Part shown: positions 1-8,239 of the stretch, one piece after another
Numbering within the stretch: position 1 is the first letter of the stretch
How the letters are laid out: every line of letters starts with the position of its first letter
Source of the DNA: Gemmata massiliana
GTDB taxonomy: Bacteria > Planctomycetota > Planctomycetia > Gemmatales > Gemmataceae
Direction of reading: 5' to 3'
Length of the DNA stretch: 64,000 nt
Assembly: GCF_901538265.1 (NCBI RefSeq)
Contig: NZ_LR593886.1
Span: 6,779,738-6,843,737 of the forward strand
Position numbers and translations under genes: made by a program
The notes under the pieces: model-generated
Seen by the model: only the letters and a program-made list of their open reading frames with translations
Told to the model about the DNA's origin: nothing
Databases searched by the model: none

Positions 1-900
1 GCCCCGGTCGAAACCACCGCACTGCCCAGCGTGCAGGTCGGTAGCCGCCCCACCACCGCAGGCGAGCAGTTCGCTCAGATCGCGTCGGCCGCGTCGACGA
101 TCACCCAAAACAAGGCACCGGCCACAACCGGGACCGAGACCAGCCCGTTCGCCACGCTCCTGGCCTCGACAACGGTTCCGACGGCCATTCCCGCTCCCGC
201 GCCAACGACCACGGCGCCCGCAGCGGTCAGCGTTCCTGCAACGAACGCCCTCGCGACCAACGCACTCACGGCGACCGCTCTCACGAGCCCCACGGAAATC
301 AACGCGCCCTCTGTGACCCGTGCCCCCACACAACTGGCGGAGATCGGCGAACTGGCCCGAAAAGAGAGCAACTTCGGGGACGCGACCGGCACCACTGGTG
401 CGACCGCGGCGGGCACCTTCGCTCAGACCCTGACGACGCAATCCCCCACTGCTCCGCAACCGACCGCGACCGTCCAGGCCCCCACGCCGACCGCACAGGT
501 CGCGGACGGGATCATTACCCACGCTCACGTAATCGCCCGCGGCGGGAAGACGGAGTTCCAGATCCGCCTCGACCCGCCCGAGCTCGGCACGGTCCGCATC
601 CGCTTGACGTCCGATGGTGACGGAATTAACGGACAAGTGGTGGTGGCGAGTGACTCCGTTCGCCGAATGATTGAAAGTCAGTTGCCCGAGCTGCGGCAGC
701 GTCTTGAAGCAACGGGTGTGACGGTTCAGAACCTGAACATCGCAACGGACTCCGGAACCGGGGCCGGATCGGACGCCGGATCGCGAGCGTTCCGCTCGGA
801 AGCCCCGGCCGACACCGCTCGGCAAACCCCGGTAGCAACCGGCGCTCGGCCCAGACCACCGACGGTCCGAACCCCCGGCGCCCTCGACGTAATGGCCTAA
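1..900 (+). CDS. fliK: Flagellar hook-length control protein FliK, C-terminal part (5' end outside window)
   Basis: The frame is open from base 1, so the start lies upstream of the window. The visible 299 residues begin with a long low-complexity Ala/Thr/Pro region, typical of the extended FliK ruler. They end in a Flg_hook domain around residues 180-250, with the hallmark PPELGTVRIRL and a following SQLPELRQRLEATGV helix. FliK measures hook length and switches the export gate from hook to filament substrates. It is followed after 41 nt by flgD and then flgE, the usual hook-assembly order. The repeat-rich N-terminus cannot be fully judged because it is truncated by the window edge. Confidence 0.9.
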   Translation, partial: APVETTALPSVQVGSRPTTAGEQFAQIASAASTITQNKAPATTGTETSPFATLLASTTVPTAIPAPAPTTTAPAAVSVPATNALATNALTATALTSPTEINAPSVTRAPTQLAEIGELARKESNFGDATGTTGATAAGTFAQTLTTQSPTAPQPTATVQAPTPTAQVADGIITHAHVIARGGKTEFQIRLDPPELGTVRIRLTSDGDGINGQVVVASDSVRRMIESQLPELRQRLEATGVTVQNLNIATDSGTGAGSDAGSRAFRSEAPADTARQTPVATGARPRPPTVRTPGALDVMA

Positions 901-941
901 GCCCGATCCCTTAAACAAGTTAACGACAGGAGAACGTTACA

Positions 942-1301
942 ATGGCCACCAGCAGTCTCGCCGGCATCGGGCAGGACCAGTTCCTCCAACTGCTCATCGC
1001 ACAGCTCAAGAACCAGGACCCGCTGTCGCCGGTTGATAACAGCCAGTTCATCACCCAACTGGCCCAACTGAACACGGTTCAAGGTCTCCAAGATCTGAAT
1101 GCGAGCTTCTCACAGCAACTGAAACTGCAACAGCTCACCCAGGGAGCGGACCTGATCGGTAAGACGGTCGAGTACCTTCCGGCCGGTGCGACCGAGTTCA
1201 AGACCGGGAAGGTCACCTCGGTCGAAGCCCAAAACGGCAGCTTCGTGCTGCAAGTCGGGTCCGACTCCGTGGGCCTCGATCAGATCCAATCGGTCCGTTA
1301 A
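942..1301 (+). CDS. flgD: Flagellar hook capping protein FlgD (short form)
   Basis: The 119-residue protein contains the diagnostic FlgD N-terminal signature FLQLLIAQLKNQDPLSPVDN at about residues 12-31, followed by QFITQLAQLNTVQ. FlgD caps the growing hook and promotes FlgE polymerisation. It is much shorter than the enterobacterial protein (about 230 residues): only a small beta-rich tail (GKTVEYLPAG...LDQIQSVR) follows the conserved part, so the usual Ig-like/tudor C-terminal domains are absent or reduced. A clear AGGAG ribosome-binding site lies about 11 nt before the ATG. It sits between fliK and flgE. Confidence 0.93.
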   Translation: MATSSLAGIGQDQFLQLLIAQLKNQDPLSPVDNSQFITQLAQLNTVQGLQDLNASFSQQLKLQQLTQGADLIGKTVEYLPAGATEFKTGKVTSVEAQNGSFVLQVGSDSVGLDQIQSVR

Positions 1302-1385
1302 ACAATAACCCGAACTCATACTGTTTTTTAACCTAGACTCACAACCAGTTTCCACAACACTCGAACACACCAGGAGTTACTCACA

Positions 1386-2642
1386 ATGTCTTTGAACGCT
1401 CTCTTCATCGGTTCCAGCGGCCTGACCACGAACTCGTCCGCTCTCGACGTGATCGGTAACAACCTCGCGAACCTCAACACGACCGGTTTCAAGAGCCAGC
1501 GGATGTTGTTCAAGGACGTCGTGTACCAGACGATCAACAGTGGGTCGACCGCGACGAACAGCGTCGGCGGCACGAACCCGACCCAGTTCGGGTTCGGTGT
1601 CGGCACCGGGTCGATCGGGACGATGTTCGCCCAGGGCAACCTGAACCCGACCGGCCGCAACCTAGACGCCGGTATCCAGGGCAGCGGGTTCTTCGTGCTG
1701 AAGAGCAGTAACAGCGTGTCGTACTCGCGGGCCGGCGGGTTCGACGTGGACGCGGCCGGCTACTTGGTCGACCCGAGCACCGGGTTCCGCGTGCAGCGGT
1801 TCGGGGCGGTGGGCGAGGGCACCGCGACCACCCCGGCGTTCCAGACCCCGGGTAACCTGGACATCCAGATCCCGTTCGGCACCGGCGTCGCGGGCTTCGC
1901 GACAACGAACGTGAGCTACCAGGGCAACCTGAGCACCTCAATGCAGGTCGGCGACGTGGCCACCACCGCGATCCAGGTCTACGACTCGCAGAGCACCCCC
2001 CGCGCCCTGACCGTCACGTTCACCAAGACGGCCGCGAACACCTACTCCGCGACCGCGACCGTCAGCGGCGGGACCGCGACGGTCACCGGCGGGCCGATCA
2101 CGTTCAACACGGCCGGCCAGTTGGTCAGCCCGGCGACCCTGACCGTGGCCCTCTCCGGGATTGCCGGGGCCGCCGCGACCCAGAACATCACGCTGGACCT
2201 CGGCACCCCCCTGGCCTCGGACGGGCTGTCGCAGTTCGGCGGGGCCACGACCGCCAGCGCCGTGAACCAGGACGGGGCCGGGTTCGGCACCCTGACGGAC
2301 GTGTCGATCGGTTCGGACGGGGTGCTCTCGGGCAAGTTCAGCAACGGGCGCACGCTCTCGCTGGCCCAACTCGCGATCGCCGGTTTCAACAACGAGGGCG
2401 GCCTGATCCGGACCGGGAACAACTACTTCCAGTCGTCGGTCTCGTCGGGCGAGGCCCTGGTCGGGGTCGCCGGACAGGGCGGCCGCGGCACGCTGGTGGG
2501 CGGCTCGCTGGAAGCCTCGAACGTGGACATCGCGAGCGAGTTCGCGAAGCTCATCATCGCCCAGCGCGGGTTCGAGGTGAACGCGAAGACGGTCTCCACG
2601 ACCAGCGACACGCTCCAGTCGCTGGTGGCGATCCTCCGCTAA
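1386..2642 (+). CDS. flgE: Flagellar hook protein FlgE
   Basis: This 418-residue axial protein has the conserved flagellar rod/hook N-terminus (SALDVIGNNLANLNTTGFKS near residue 18) and the matching C-terminus (EFAKLIIAQRGFEVNAKTV...SLVAIL) that together form the D0 coiled-coil. The Gly/Thr-rich middle is the exposed D1/D2 part. FlgE polymerises into the hook connecting rod and filament. An AGGAG site precedes the ATG (caccaggagttactcaca). Its stop codon is only 3 nt from the stop of convergent fliO, so there is no room for a separate terminator between them. Confidence 0.95.
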   Translation: MSLNALFIGSSGLTTNSSALDVIGNNLANLNTTGFKSQRMLFKDVVYQTINSGSTATNSVGGTNPTQFGFGVGTGSIGTMFAQGNLNPTGRNLDAGIQGSGFFVLKSSNSVSYSRAGGFDVDAAGYLVDPSTGFRVQRFGAVGEGTATTPAFQTPGNLDIQIPFGTGVAGFATTNVSYQGNLSTSMQVGDVATTAIQVYDSQSTPRALTVTFTKTAANTYSATATVSGGTATVTGGPITFNTAGQLVSPATLTVALSGIAGAAATQNITLDLGTPLASDGLSQFGGATTASAVNQDGAGFGTLTDVSIGSDGVLSGKFSNGRTLSLAQLAIAGFNNEGGLIRTGNNYFQSSVSSGEALVGVAGQGGRGTLVGGSLEASNVDIASEFAKLIIAQRGFEVNAKTVSTTSDTLQSLVAILR

Positions 2643-2645
2643 CGC

Positions 2646-3275
2646 TTAACGAAGGGCGGCGTCTCGTGAGATGATCGGCTCGTCGTTCGGGCGGTTGACG
2701 AGGCGCTGCAAGAGTTGTTGGACCTCGTCGGGAGACCACTTCGGCACCGCCGGCGCCACGGGCGCGGGTGGTGCCGGTTCCTTTTCCGGCACCGGTTCGG
2801 CCGCCGTGTTCAGCGTGGCTGAAAAGGAGAACACCTGCGGCCGAACCGGTGCCGGCCGTTCCGCCGGTTCGAGCGTCTCGTTCGCTTCGTTCAGCGCGGC
2901 ATCAAACGGCTCGGCCAAAACGACCATCGAGCGGAGCCCGGTCCCGTCGGTGGTTACCGCGACCGTCTGGCCGTCCACCGAGATCACGTGAACGGCACAC
3001 ACCCGGTCGAGCGCGAGCGTTCCCTCGTGCTTCAGGCGCCCGCCCCCGTCGCCCGCGCCGCCCATCGGCTGATTGAGCCGGCGCGCGAGCCACAAAACCA
3101 CCGCACACAGCCCGATGAGAACGACCGTCATCAAGACGAGCCGGACCACCAGCGCGCCGATGTCCGGCGGGGCCGGGGCCGCGGGCGGGGCGTACTCCAG
3201 CCCGCTCGTCGGACCCGCGAACAACGGGGAAGCGGTCCCCAGCGACACCGCGAGTGCGACGAGCGTCCGTGTCAC
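2646..3275 (-). CDS. fliO: Flagellar biosynthesis protein FliO
   Basis: The 209-residue protein has a signal-like N-terminus (ends near SPLFAGP), one strong membrane segment at about residues 40-66 (IGALVVRLVLMTVVLIGLCA onward) and a cytoplasmic beta-rich region with LALDRVCAVHVISVDGQTV, the usual FliO pattern. A Pro/Glu-rich tail follows. FliO helps assemble the FliPQR export channel. The start is a GTG inside the last codons of fliN (GTGA overlap of 4 nt) with an AAGGA site upstream, so translation is probably coupled. It is last in the fliL-fliM-fliN-fliO operon; fliP and fliQ are not in this window. Confidence 0.85.
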   Translation of the reverse strand: MTRTLVALAVSLGTASPLFAGPTSGLEYAPPAAPAPPDIGALVVRLVLMTVVLIGLCAVVLWLARRLNQPMGGAGDGGGRLKHEGTLALDRVCAVHVISVDGQTVAVTTDGTGLRSMVVLAEPFDAALNEANETLEPAERPAPVRPQVFSFSATLNTAAEPVPEKEPAPPAPVAPAVPKWSPDEVQQLLQRLVNRPNDEPIISRDAALR

Positions 3276-3634
3276 AAGTCGGTCCTTCCGATTCGGGGCG
3301 GGAGCAGGTTCTTGATGCGCACGGCGAAGTGCTCGTTAACGACCACCACTTCGCCGACCGCGAACGGAACCCCGCGAACGGTCAGTTCGATCGGGGCGTT
3401 AATGAGTTCGTCCAGTTCAACGACCGAGCCGGGGCCGAGCGTGAGGATCTCCGCGATCGGCAGGACCGTGTGGCCGAGCCGGGCGGTAATGGTGATGGGC
3501 ACGTCGCGCAGTGAGTCCAGCGTGCCCCCCGAGCCGCTCGCGGCGGCGGGGTCCAGTTGCGGGAACTGCGGGTGCTTGGCCACCACCGCGGGGTCAACGT
3601 CGGTGGGGTCGGTCGTGGTCGTCGGTTCGGCCAT
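3272..3634 (-). CDS. fliN: Flagellar motor switch protein FliN
   Basis: The 120-residue protein carries a complete SpoA/FliN domain at about residues 40-115: VPITITARLGHTVLPIAEIL, then LGPGSVVELDELINAPIEL and a GEVVVVNEHFAVRI end. FliN forms the base of the C-ring, which controls rotor direction and docks export substrates. The first 35 residues are an acidic, variable extension. It starts 25 nt downstream of the fliM stop and overlaps fliO by 4 nt. Confidence 0.94.
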   Translation of the reverse strand: MAEPTTTTDPTDVDPAVVAKHPQFPQLDPAAASGSGGTLDSLRDVPITITARLGHTVLPIAEILTLGPGSVVELDELINAPIELTVRGVPFAVGEVVVVNEHFAVRIKNLLPPRIGRTDL

Positions 3635-3659
3635 AGGTCGCGTCTCGCTCGCGGGTCGG

Positions 3660-4511
3660 TCAATCTCCGGTAATGGTATCGACTACGACCGCCGCCCGGT
3701 CGCCGACAACCCCCGGCCACACGCGGAACTTCCGCGTCCCGGACACCAGCCCCTCGAGGGGCTGGGTCACCTTCTGATCAAAAACAACGACGTCCCCGGG
3801 CACTAGACTCGTGACGTCGTGCATTGTGAGATCGGCTTTACCGAGCACCACCGTCATTTCTACATTCATTTCGCGAACTAAAGTCTCGATCACCTCGCGC
3901 GGCACCGGCGCAACCTGTTCAACCGGTGCGGCCCCGAGATCCTCCCACGGACCGGTCCGAGCGAGCATCAGGTAAACGGGGTGGGTGCCGAACGGCCCGG
4001 TAATCGTAACGGTCGCGACCATCACGCGCTCGTTCCCGGCGCGCCACACGGCCGACGGGATCGACGGGGCGCTCACGTTGAGCGCGGGCGGCACGCGGGC
4101 CGGCCAGCTCTTCGTCAGCGGGTTGATGAACAGTTCGCGGACCAGGTGGGGGACGAGCGAGAGTTCGAGCGGGGTCGCTTCGCGCCCGACCGGGAGTTCG
4201 GCCGGGGCCTCACCGACGAGGCCGGAGAGCAGTGCGAGAAAGAGCGGATTGGGGAACGCGAGGAGCGCGGCGCCGGTGCCGATGATATCGGGCGTGGCCA
4301 GCACGATCCCGACGGCCCCCTCGGGGAGGGCGTGGATGCTGGCCGTCGCGGTCGGCGTCTCGAGGCCCGCGAACTGGAACGTCGCGGGATAGGGAAGAGT
4401 GCCGGAGGCGGCTTCGGTGGCCCAGCGACAGGCGCTCGTGAGCCACGCCGAAACATTGCGTTCGATCTGCCCAAGCGGGGGCTTCCGGAAGTCGAACTCG
4501 GCCGGGATCAT
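3660..4511 (-). CDS. fliM: Flagellar motor switch protein FliM (lacks the CheY-binding N-terminus)
   Basis: The 283-residue protein starts almost directly at the FDFRKP element that opens the FliM middle domain, followed by a FliG-interacting middle domain and a C-terminal SpoA-like domain (VEMTVVLGKADLTMHDVTSLVPGD as split motif near residues 215-240). FliM links FliG to FliN in the C-ring. The short N-terminal peptide that normally binds phosphorylated CheY (LSQxEIDALL type) is missing, and the protein is shorter than the usual 320-340 residues. The ATG overlaps the fliL stop (ATGA), which fixes the start, so the missing peptide is not simply a mis-called start. Confidence 0.88.
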   Translation of the reverse strand: MIPAEFDFRKPPLGQIERNVSAWLTSACRWATEAASGTLPYPATFQFAGLETPTATASIHALPEGAVGIVLATPDIIGTGAALLAFPNPLFLALLSGLVGEAPAELPVGREATPLELSLVPHLVRELFINPLTKSWPARVPPALNVSAPSIPSAVWRAGNERVMVATVTITGPFGTHPVYLMLARTGPWEDLGAAPVEQVAPVPREVIETLVREMNVEMTVVLGKADLTMHDVTSLVPGDVVVFDQKVTQPLEGLVSGTRKFRVWPGVVGDRAAVVVDTITGD

Positions 4512-5008
4512 TGGACTACGTACTCTTCAAATAAGACGGCCCGGATGCGGCTGTTGCCGTCGGGGTAGAGAACTTCCTCGATCCGTTCGAGGAGCTCCCG
4601 CTGCATCCGCTGAACACCGACCGATCCGCTCACGTCCTTCGTGTTCTTCCCGGCCAGGTGCCCGATCAGCGTGCTCTTCACGGCCGCCTTCTTCTTGGTC
4701 ACCAGGTCGGTCATTTCCTTCTCAGCCTCGGCGTCGACGAGGATCGCGATCTTCGTCCGCAGGTAGCGCTGCTGGCGCTCCTCGGCCAAGTTCACGGTCA
4801 CCTCGCCGAACGGCACGATCGCGGTCTTGTTGTCCTTACCCTTGGCCTTGCTCTTCTCTTTGTCCTTGTCCGCGGACTTACCGAACGGGAGCGCCCCGCC
4901 CATTGCCATCGGAACTACGGCGCCGCCCGCGATCGCGGCGAGGCACACAACGATTAGGATCAGTTTACGGCTTTTCTTGCGCGGGGCTCCGGCGGCGGGT
5001 GCAGACAC
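4508..5008 (-). CDS. fliL: Flagellar basal body-associated protein FliL
   Basis: The 166-residue protein has one membrane segment near residues 15-32 (KLILIVVCLAAIAGGAVV), a Lys/Asp-rich linker, and a periplasmic FliL domain with FGEVTVNLAEERQQRYLRTK and a C-terminal RIEEVLYPDGNSRIRAVLFE. FliL surrounds the stators and supports motor torque. The start is GTG with a GAGGAG-like site upstream. It heads the fliL-fliM-fliN-fliO operon with an ATGA overlap into fliM. The upstream 171 nt up to the next gene hold no other coding sequence and probably contain the operon promoter. Confidence 0.9.
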   Translation of the reverse strand: MSAPAAGAPRKKSRKLILIVVCLAAIAGGAVVPMAMGGALPFGKSADKDKEKSKAKGKDNKTAIVPFGEVTVNLAEERQQRYLRTKIAILVDAEAEKEMTDLVTKKKAAVKSTLIGHLAGKNTKDVSGSVGVQRMQRELLERIEEVLYPDGNSRIRAVLFEEYVVQ

Positions 5009-5179
5009 GGTACGAACTCCTCGTTGAGTGTTGGCTCATGGTTCGCATCCGTGCGAGTGAAAAATTTGTGTGGAGCCGGAACATCGGCCCCCGAAGCGTC
5101 CCTACTTCGTGTAACTCTGAATATCTCTAGGACACTGATGCTCGGATCGGTGGCACAAACCACCTTTACGAGCGACGGT

Positions 5180-6010
5180 TTACTTCATAGTTCCTGCCGC
5201 GGGCACAACTGGCGCGCCGGGCGCGAGAGCCGGGGCACAACCCACCTGGCAGTTCCCCGCCGCGCCTCCCATCGTTCCCGGCCCCGCCCCTGCTCCGGCG
5301 CCCATCACGACGCCGGGAACGGGCAGCCCCAGGAGCGTGAGCACCGTCTCGCGGCCCACGAACCGGCGGAACAGGGCCGGCGAATCGAGCGCGATATCGG
5401 CGGCGAAACTGTCGTCGCTCGCGATCACATGGTTCCGGATCCACGGCGGGCGCTCGCGTGCGCGCTCCCGGTAGGTGACCCGGACCCGTTCCGCGATCGC
5501 CAAGTCGGTCGAGTCCCACAACCCGTCCACCGACGCAACGACCTTACCCTCTTGCGACCCGACCGCCTGAATCACGAGCCCCAGGCGCGGCCGCGGGTAC
5601 GGCGAGTAGTTCGACACGGTGCCGTGGATCACCACGTCCGCGTTCGTGGCCATCGCGATGTCGTACAGCAGCACCTCGTCGAAGCGCCCGCCGCACCGCA
5701 CCTGGGCCGCGAGGATCGCGCGGTCGTCGGGCGGGGTCGAGATCACCTCGAACCGGCCGGCCCGCTGCAATTCTGCCGCGAACGCGTCCCGGGCCTCTTC
5801 GCCGGCCCGCGTGTAGCCCGACTCATTTCGGAACGGCAACACGGCCACCCGGCGGACGTTCTCCCACTGCCACCCGTCGAGGTGGTACTGACTGAACGTC
5901 GGCGGCGCGGGCGGAACCCGATCCCTCTGTTTCACCTTTTCGAGCAGCCCGCAGCCGCCCGCGAGGGCCGCGGTCAGCACCGCGGCGGCCCCCATCAGTC
6001 GCTTTTTCAT
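5180..6010 (-). CDS. Putative outer-membrane lipoprotein with CsgG/FlgO-like fold, inside flagellar cluster
   Basis: The 276-residue protein has a signal peptide ending in ALAGGC, a plausible though imperfect lipobox. The mature part has the pattern RVAVLPFRNESGY, then a helix FAAELQRAGRFEVI and TNADVVIHGTVSNYSPY. This is the strand-helix arrangement of CsgG, FlgO/FlgT and LpoB-type periplasmic proteins. A Gly/Ala/Pro-rich tail closes it. It overlaps the upstream lipoprotein gene by 4 nt, so the two form a transcription unit placed between fliL and flgL. A role in outer-membrane anchoring or as an accessory ring of the flagellum is inference from fold pattern and position only. Confidence 0.6.
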   Translation of the reverse strand: MKKRLMGAAAVLTAALAGGCGLLEKVKQRDRVPPAPPTFSQYHLDGWQWENVRRVAVLPFRNESGYTRAGEEARDAFAAELQRAGRFEVISTPPDDRAILAAQVRCGGRFDEVLLYDIAMATNADVVIHGTVSNYSPYPRPRLGLVIQAVGSQEGKVVASVDGLWDSTDLAIAERVRVTYRERARERPPWIRNHVIASDDSFAADIALDSPALFRRFVGRETVLTLLGLPVPGVVMGAGAGAGPGTMGGAAGNCQVGCAPALAPGAPVVPAAGTMK

Positions 6011-6861
6011 GGCTCCCTCCGGGCGGGCGGGAGCAGTTTTTCGAGCGCCCCGATCATCAGCTTCAGCATCTCGATGTCCTCGCGCTCCAGTTGGCGGATC
6101 TTCTCCTGGAGTGCGGTGATATCGGACTTCTGCGTCGAGATGATGCCCCGGGCCTTGTCGACCTCGGCTTGGGCCGCCTCGACCTCGCGCATCGCTTCCA
6201 CGAGCGCCTGTTCGCGTTTGAGCCCCTGGGTCTCCAGTTCCTTGATGCGGGCCACGAGCTCGCGGTTCTGCTGGAAGACCAGTTCCAACTGCCGCGTCAA
6301 CTCGACGACACGGTCAGTGGGCACCTCGTTGGGTCCGAGGTTCCAGGTCTTGCCGTACACGGTCGGGGCCGGCAACACGTTCGGGTTCGGCGCGCCCGGA
6401 GTACCGAAAGTGCCCGGGGCACCCGGACCGCCCGGAGCGGCGCCTCCGGGAGCACCCGGCGCGGCGGGATTTCCGGGAGCGCCCGGACCCGTGACCGGCG
6501 GTGCCGACCCGGTGCCATTGCCGTTACCCGTTGCACCGGGGACCGGAGGCAAGTTCGCCGGCGGGAGCGTCGTCGGGCGCGGTTGCGCGAGCGGCTGACC
6601 CGGGGGCGAGGATTGATACCCGACCGGCTGACCGCCGGTCAACTCGAACTTGTTCGCACCGACGATCGGCTCGCCGGGTTCCTTCGCCCCGGCCTGGATC
6701 ACGCCGCCGGGAGCGGACTTGTCGGGGCTTCCGAAAGCGGACTTGCCGTATGGCGGCGGGACCACCGTCGCATCGGGTCGGGAACCGCGAAGCGGGGTGC
6801 AGCCCGCCGCGACCGCGGCGAGTGCGAACAAGCCCGACAGAATGATGTACCGTCGGTTCAC
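6007..6861 (-). CDS. Putative lipoprotein with collagen-like segment and C-terminal coiled coil
   Basis: The 284-residue protein begins with a lipoprotein-like signal (LFALAAVAAGC). Residues about 110-160 are Gly/Pro/Ala-rich with many G-x-P or G-A-P triplets resembling a short collagen-like stretch. From about residue 180 a long heptad-patterned helix runs to near the end (VELTRQLELVFQQNRELVAR, KELETQGLKREQALVEAMRE, QEKIRQLEREDIEMLKLMIG). It probably makes an elongated periplasmic oligomer. It is co-transcribed with the following CsgG/FlgO-like lipoprotein through a 4-nt overlap. No family name is recognised; involvement with the flagellum is suggested only by location. Confidence 0.65.
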   Translation of the reverse strand: MNRRYIILSGLFALAAVAAGCTPLRGSRPDATVVPPPYGKSAFGSPDKSAPGGVIQAGAKEPGEPIVGANKFELTGGQPVGYQSSPPGQPLAQPRPTTLPPANLPPVPGATGNGNGTGSAPPVTGPGAPGNPAAPGAPGGAAPGGPGAPGTFGTPGAPNPNVLPAPTVYGKTWNLGPNEVPTDRVVELTRQLELVFQQNRELVARIKELETQGLKREQALVEAMREVEAAQAEVDKARGIISTQKSDITALQEKIRQLEREDIEMLKLMIGALEKLLPPARREP

Positions 6862-6915
6862 CGCTCCCTCCCTGGAGCCTGAGCCATGATCGTCAACCGG
6901 CCGCGCGGCCGGTCC

Positions 6916-7125
6916 TCAATATTCGCACCGGATGCGAATCCGTTCCCCACAGGAACAGACCACTTCGATCGCCTGAATCACATCGCCTTCACGAATCACG
7001 CGGACCGTCGGTTCACCCGGCGCCCCTTCCGGGGCCGGCGCACCGATCCGAACCGCTTCTTCGGAGACCCGCACGCGAGTGGCGCGTACCACCGGGCTGC
7101 CGGCCCCGGCTCGTCCCTCGTCCAT
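6916..7125 (-). CDS. Small conserved-looking protein in flagellar cluster (69 aa)
   Basis: The start is set by a near-perfect ribosome-binding site (GGAGG, 8 nt before the ATG at 7125). A longer upstream extension in the same frame lacks such a site. The product has a variable N-terminus and a compact C-terminal half, TVRVIREGDVIQAIEVVCSC followed by GERIRIRCEY, which looks like a small beta-barrel or zinc-binding fold with three Cys (CSC and RCEY). The 3' end is 54 nt upstream of the start of the coiled-coil lipoprotein gene, so the three may be co-transcribed. No family is recognised. Confidence 0.7.
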   Translation of the reverse strand: MDEGRAGAGSPVVRATRVRVSEEAVRIGAPAPEGAPGEPTVRVIREGDVIQAIEVVCSCGERIRIRCEY

Positions 7126-7287
7126 GCCCCGCCTCCTGCAAGCACTGACGCATTCAATTGTGTAAAGTAGGCCCGCGATATAACGGCCCCCGAGTGTCGT
7201 GTCAACACACGCTGGCGCGCGGGGTGCTACAAACGAACGAAGGCACACGCACGTGTGCCTCCGAGGGGAACCGGGCGGTTCCAAAGG

Positions 7288-8229
7288 TTAACGGCCGATG
7301 AACGCGAGCAGCCCCGGGTCGGCGAGTTGTGCGGTCACGGCGTAGATCGCGTCGAGCGCGGTCTTCTGCTCCTGAATTTTCACGATCGCCATCGGGTAGT
7401 CCGTGCCGACCAGGTCGTTGACGCGCGAGTCCGAGTCCAGTTTCGCGTTGCTGACGACCAGATCCTGCGACTCGAGGGTCGCGAGGTTCGAAGCCTGTTC
7501 GCCGGTCGTTTCGCCGATCGCGGTGCGGGCCGCGTCGAGGTCCGCGAGGCGCTGGTTCATGGCCAGGGAGTAGTCCGAGCCGGTGGACGGGTTGTTGCGC
7601 AGCTCGTCCCGCAGTGCGATGAGGGACGCGAACGTGTCCGCCCCGGACTGCTGGAACACGGCGCTCCCGACGTAGCGGGTGTCCGTGGTCGTGTTGCGGG
7701 CGGTCACCGTGCGGGCGCGCTGGTCCGCGCCGTCGTAGGCGATCGTCGCCGGGCGCCCGGCGGCGTCCGTGGTGGCGACGCGGAACGCGGCCGTGTTGGT
7801 CGCGGTCCCGGAGAACAGGGACTGCCCGTCCGGGCGCGCGTTCACCGTGGCGAGCACCCGGCTGATGAGCCCGTCCACCTGGGTCGCCAGGGCCTCGCGG
7901 TTGGCCGGTTCGCCCGCGGTGTCGGCGCTGGCCCCCTCGATCGCGATCTGGCGCGCCGTGGTGAGCGCGCTGGTCACGTCCTGGAGGGCGCTGACGCCCG
8001 CGTTGAGCGTGGTGGTCGCGTTGGAGATGCTCTGGGAGTAGGACTCCAGGCGGGCCGACGCGGACTTCGCCCGGGCCAGTTGCGGGTACGCGGTGGGGTC
8101 GTCGGAGGCGCGCTTGATCCGCACGCCGGACGAGACCTGGTCCTGATACTTCGCGAGGTCGGCGCTCCGCGCGCGCATGTTCGCGATCGCGTCGCCGGTC
8201 CGGGTCTGAGCTGTTACGCGGAGGTTCAT
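7288..8229 (-). CDS. flgL: Flagellar hook-filament junction protein FlgL
   Basis: The 313-residue protein has flagellin-type ends. The N-terminal helix carries LAKYQDQVSSGVRIKRASDD and YPQLARAKSASARLESY; the C-terminus carries LESQDLVVSNAKLDSDSRVN and YPMAIVKIQEQKTALDAIYA. FlgL (HAP3) joins the hook-FlgK ring to the filament. It lies 10 nt downstream of flgK, the standard flgK-flgL order, with AAGGT about 10 nt before the ATG. The centre is variable, as expected for the exposed domain. Confidence 0.92.
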   Translation of the reverse strand: MNLRVTAQTRTGDAIANMRARSADLAKYQDQVSSGVRIKRASDDPTAYPQLARAKSASARLESYSQSISNATTTLNAGVSALQDVTSALTTARQIAIEGASADTAGEPANREALATQVDGLISRVLATVNARPDGQSLFSGTATNTAAFRVATTDAAGRPATIAYDGADQRARTVTARNTTTDTRYVGSAVFQQSGADTFASLIALRDELRNNPSTGSDYSLAMNQRLADLDAARTAIGETTGEQASNLATLESQDLVVSNAKLDSDSRVNDLVGTDYPMAIVKIQEQKTALDAIYAVTAQLADPGLLAFIGR

Positions 8230-8239
8230 GGGGTGTACC

